Shown here in pieces: positions 6,058 through 8,964 of a DNA stretch of 8,964 bases. Source of the stretch: DATCKG01 sp036562385 (GTDB lineage: Bacteria; Bacillota; Sulfobacillia; Symbiobacteriales; Symbiobacteriaceae). Positions within the stretch are counted from its first letter, which is position 1. Each line of letters begins with the position of its first letter. The notes beneath the pieces were generated by a model. The model did not search any database. It was not told the origin of the DNA and was given only the letters and a program-made list of their open reading frames with translations. The translations under genes were made by a program, and so were the position numbers. The stretch covers positions 1-8,964 of the forward strand of contig DATCKG010000089.1 in assembly GCA_036562385.1 (NCBI GenBank), read 5' to 3'.

Positions 6058-6098
6058 ATGTGAAATAAAGCACAAACGACTTGTGAAACCAAGCACAA
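6058..6098 (+). promoter_or_regulatory. Tandem palindromic operator-like sites upstream of hppA
   Basis: Two 18-nt direct repeats (6059-6076 and 6082-6099) differ at only two positions and repeat with a 23-bp period. Each is the core of an imperfect palindrome. The pair reads ATGTGAAATAAAGCACAA at 6058-6075 and TTGTGAAACCAAGCACAA at 6081-6098. They match the recalled Rex operator pattern TTGTGAA-N4-TTCACAA at 11 and 12 of 14 positions. They also match the CRP/FNR-type pattern TGTGA-N6-TCACA at 9 of 10. The second site overlaps the predicted -35 of hppA, which would suit a repressor. Confidence 0.6.
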
Positions 6099-6109
6099 AT
6101 GGATCAAAT
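6081..6109 (+). promoter_or_regulatory. Predicted sigma-A promoter of hppA
   Basis: TTGTGA (6081-6086), a 17-nt spacer and TCAAAT (6104-6109), each 4/6 to consensus, lie in an AT-rich stretch. A transcript starting near 6116 would have a leader of about 100 nt. Confidence 0.45.
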
Positions 6110-6218
6110 TCAACCAAAGTCGTAGTCATTTGGTCTATGAGTAGCAGGAGGTTTCGCTATTGTTGGCCAATTAGGCCACAGAATCCTGACACGTACGGAA
6201 AGGAGTATGAGAACCGAC

Positions 6219-8231
<2,013 letters not shown>

Positions 8232-8249
8232 GAGGCGGAAGCAAGACGC

Positions 8250-8280
8250 CGGGGCCCGGCTCCGTGGGAGCCGGGCCCCG
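8250..8280 (+). terminator. Strong GC hairpin after hppA, probable terminator without T-tract
   Basis: A perfect 14-bp stem (8250-8263 with 8267-8280) with a 3-nt loop lies 18 nt after the hppA stop codon. The bases after it (AAATCGTCGG) lack Ts, so release may be weak or factor-assisted. It separates hppA from the thioesterase gene. Confidence 0.6.
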
Positions 8281-8361
8281 AAATCGTCGGCCGAGATGCG
8301 TTCCCCGACCGGATATAGTAAAATACCGGTAGGATCTACCCGCCGAAAGGAGCCGATTACC

Positions 8362-8847
8362 ATGTCCGAACCGTATACCCGCCCGCGGGATCGTTTGCAG
8401 GGACTGCACTGGCAGTGCTGGGGGTGCGGGGAGGATAACCGCCTGGGACTCCGGTTGAACATTCGCCTGGTGGGCGACAAGACCCAGTGCCTTTTTACCC
8501 CCACCAAGGAGTTTCAGGGGCCTCCCGGCATCGCCCACAGCGGCGTGGTGGCGGCTGTGCTAGACGAGGTGATGAGCCAGCTGATCTATGCCCAGTTGAA
8601 CCTGGCCGTCACCCGGAAGATTGAGGTTACCTATCGCCGCCCGGTCCGGATCGGCCAAACTTACCTGTTTACCGCCGAGATTGTGAAACAGAACTCGCGC
8701 ATCATCGCGGCCCGGGCAGAGGCCCGTGACACAGACGGGGTGCAGGTGGCCAGGGCCCGGGGCATCTTCGCACCGGCGGATGAGGAGCGGGTGGCCAAGC
8801 TGCTGGATAAGGAGTACAAGGATCAGCCCAAGCAGCCGGAGGCGTAG
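8362..8847 (+). CDS. PaaI-like hotdog-fold thioesterase
   Basis: This 161-aa soluble protein is of the 4HBT/PaaI hotdog superfamily, which usually hydrolyses acyl-CoA or related thioesters. It opens with CWGCGEDNRLGLRL (residues 19-32), the CxGCG-x-N-x-xGL signature common in this subgroup. It continues with the central helix motif GIAHSGVVAAVLDEVMS (56-72) and then the strand VTRKIEVTYRRPVRIGQ typical of the second half of the fold. The tail is short and charged. The ATG at 8362 is chosen because AAAGGAG (8346-8352) is 9 nt upstream; earlier in-frame codons overlap the terminator hairpin. TATAGT (8314-8319) or TAAAAT (8319-8324) could be a -10, without a convincing -35. The substrate is unknown and the neighbours give no hint. 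Confidence 0.88.
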   Translation: MSEPYTRPRDRLQGLHWQCWGCGEDNRLGLRLNIRLVGDKTQCLFTPTKEFQGPPGIAHSGVVAAVLDEVMSQLIYAQLNLAVTRKIEVTYRRPVRIGQTYLFTAEIVKQNSRIIAARAEARDTDGVQVARARGIFAPADEERVAKLLDKEYKDQPKQPEA

Positions 8848-8858
8848 CCGGGCTGAGG

Positions 8859-8887
8859 TTGACAGCACCGAACCCGAATGGTATCAT
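8859..8887 (+). promoter_or_regulatory. Near-consensus sigma-A promoter of the T-box transcript
   Basis: A perfect TTGACA (8859-8864), a 17-nt spacer and TATCAT (8882-8887, 5/6) form the best promoter in the window. Transcription would start near 8893, a few bases before the T-box-like leader. Confidence 0.85.
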
Positions 8888-8892
8888 ACGCG

Positions 8893-8964
8893 ACAAATCG
8901 AATGGCGATGGATGGCAATGACGGGGACAACGCCCGCTGTGCTGCCATCAGAGAGGAAGCGCCG
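8893..8964 (+). promoter_or_regulatory. 5' part of a T-box leader, cut by the window edge
   Basis: The leader has AATGACGGGGACA (8917-8929) followed by CAGAGAG (8949-8955), the order and spacing of the conserved stem I elements of T-box RNAs. GATGGCA (8911-8917) pairs fully with TGCCATC (8943-8949). T-boxes bind uncharged tRNA and control aminoacyl-tRNA synthetase, biosynthesis or transporter genes in Firmicutes. The specifier loop, antiterminator and gene are beyond 8964, so the amino acid cannot be read. thrS is a guess based on ytxC-thrS linkage in Bacillus. Confidence 0.72.

Noticed and set aside
6113..6134. ACCAAA/TTTGGT stem in the hppA leader as a possible riboswitch part
   Set aside because: Only 6 AT-rich base pairs with a 10-nt loop and no conserved block of any known class.

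Overview
The window looks like chromosomal DNA of a high-G+C, spore-forming Firmicute, most like the Symbiobacterium group. The evidence is a G+C-rich sequence, strong Shine-Dalgarno (SD) sequences, frequent GTG and TTG starts, a YtxC-type sporulation gene, a ZTP riboswitch in front of folD, and a T-box leader that runs off the right edge. The taxonomic placement is inference. I saw no mobile element, CRISPR array, rRNA or tRNA.

Layout. 1-500: a vitamin K epoxide reductase (VKOR)-type membrane disulfide oxidoreductase, ending in a terminator shared with the convergent folD. 506-1503 (minus strand): folD with a full upstream control unit of promoter, ZTP (pfl) aptamer, intrinsic terminator and SD. 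The encoded FolD is short and lacks about 15 residues after the DVDG motif. About 1560-1718: an AT-richer divergent intergenic region. 1719-3203: pilT plus a stand-alone N-terminal domain of a prepilin peptidase, which appears to lack the protease half. 3323-3538: a well-initiated 48-aa protein of unknown function and its terminator. 3579-4832: a membrane-anchored serine hydrolase of the class C beta-lactamase / S12 family. 5032-5955: ytxC, with a Cys-rich tail, a structured leader and a sigma-E-like promoter. 6219-8231: a K+-dependent-type membrane pyrophosphatase (hppA), preceded by two near-identical palindromic operator-like sites. 8362-8847: a PaaI-like hotdog thioesterase. 8859-8964: a near-consensus sigma-A promoter and the first part of a T-box leader, so an aminoacyl-tRNA synthetase or amino-acid gene should lie just outside.

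The genes are mostly independent transcription units; only pilT and the peptidase fragment look co-transcribed. Control elements are the richest content. There is purine/one-carbon control of folD through ZTP, tRNA-sensing control at the right edge, and possible redox (Rex) or CRP/FNR-family control of the pyrophosphatase. In Bacillus, ytxC sits next to thrS. The T-box downstream could therefore belong to thrS, with hppA and the thioesterase gene lying between, but the specifier codon is outside the window.
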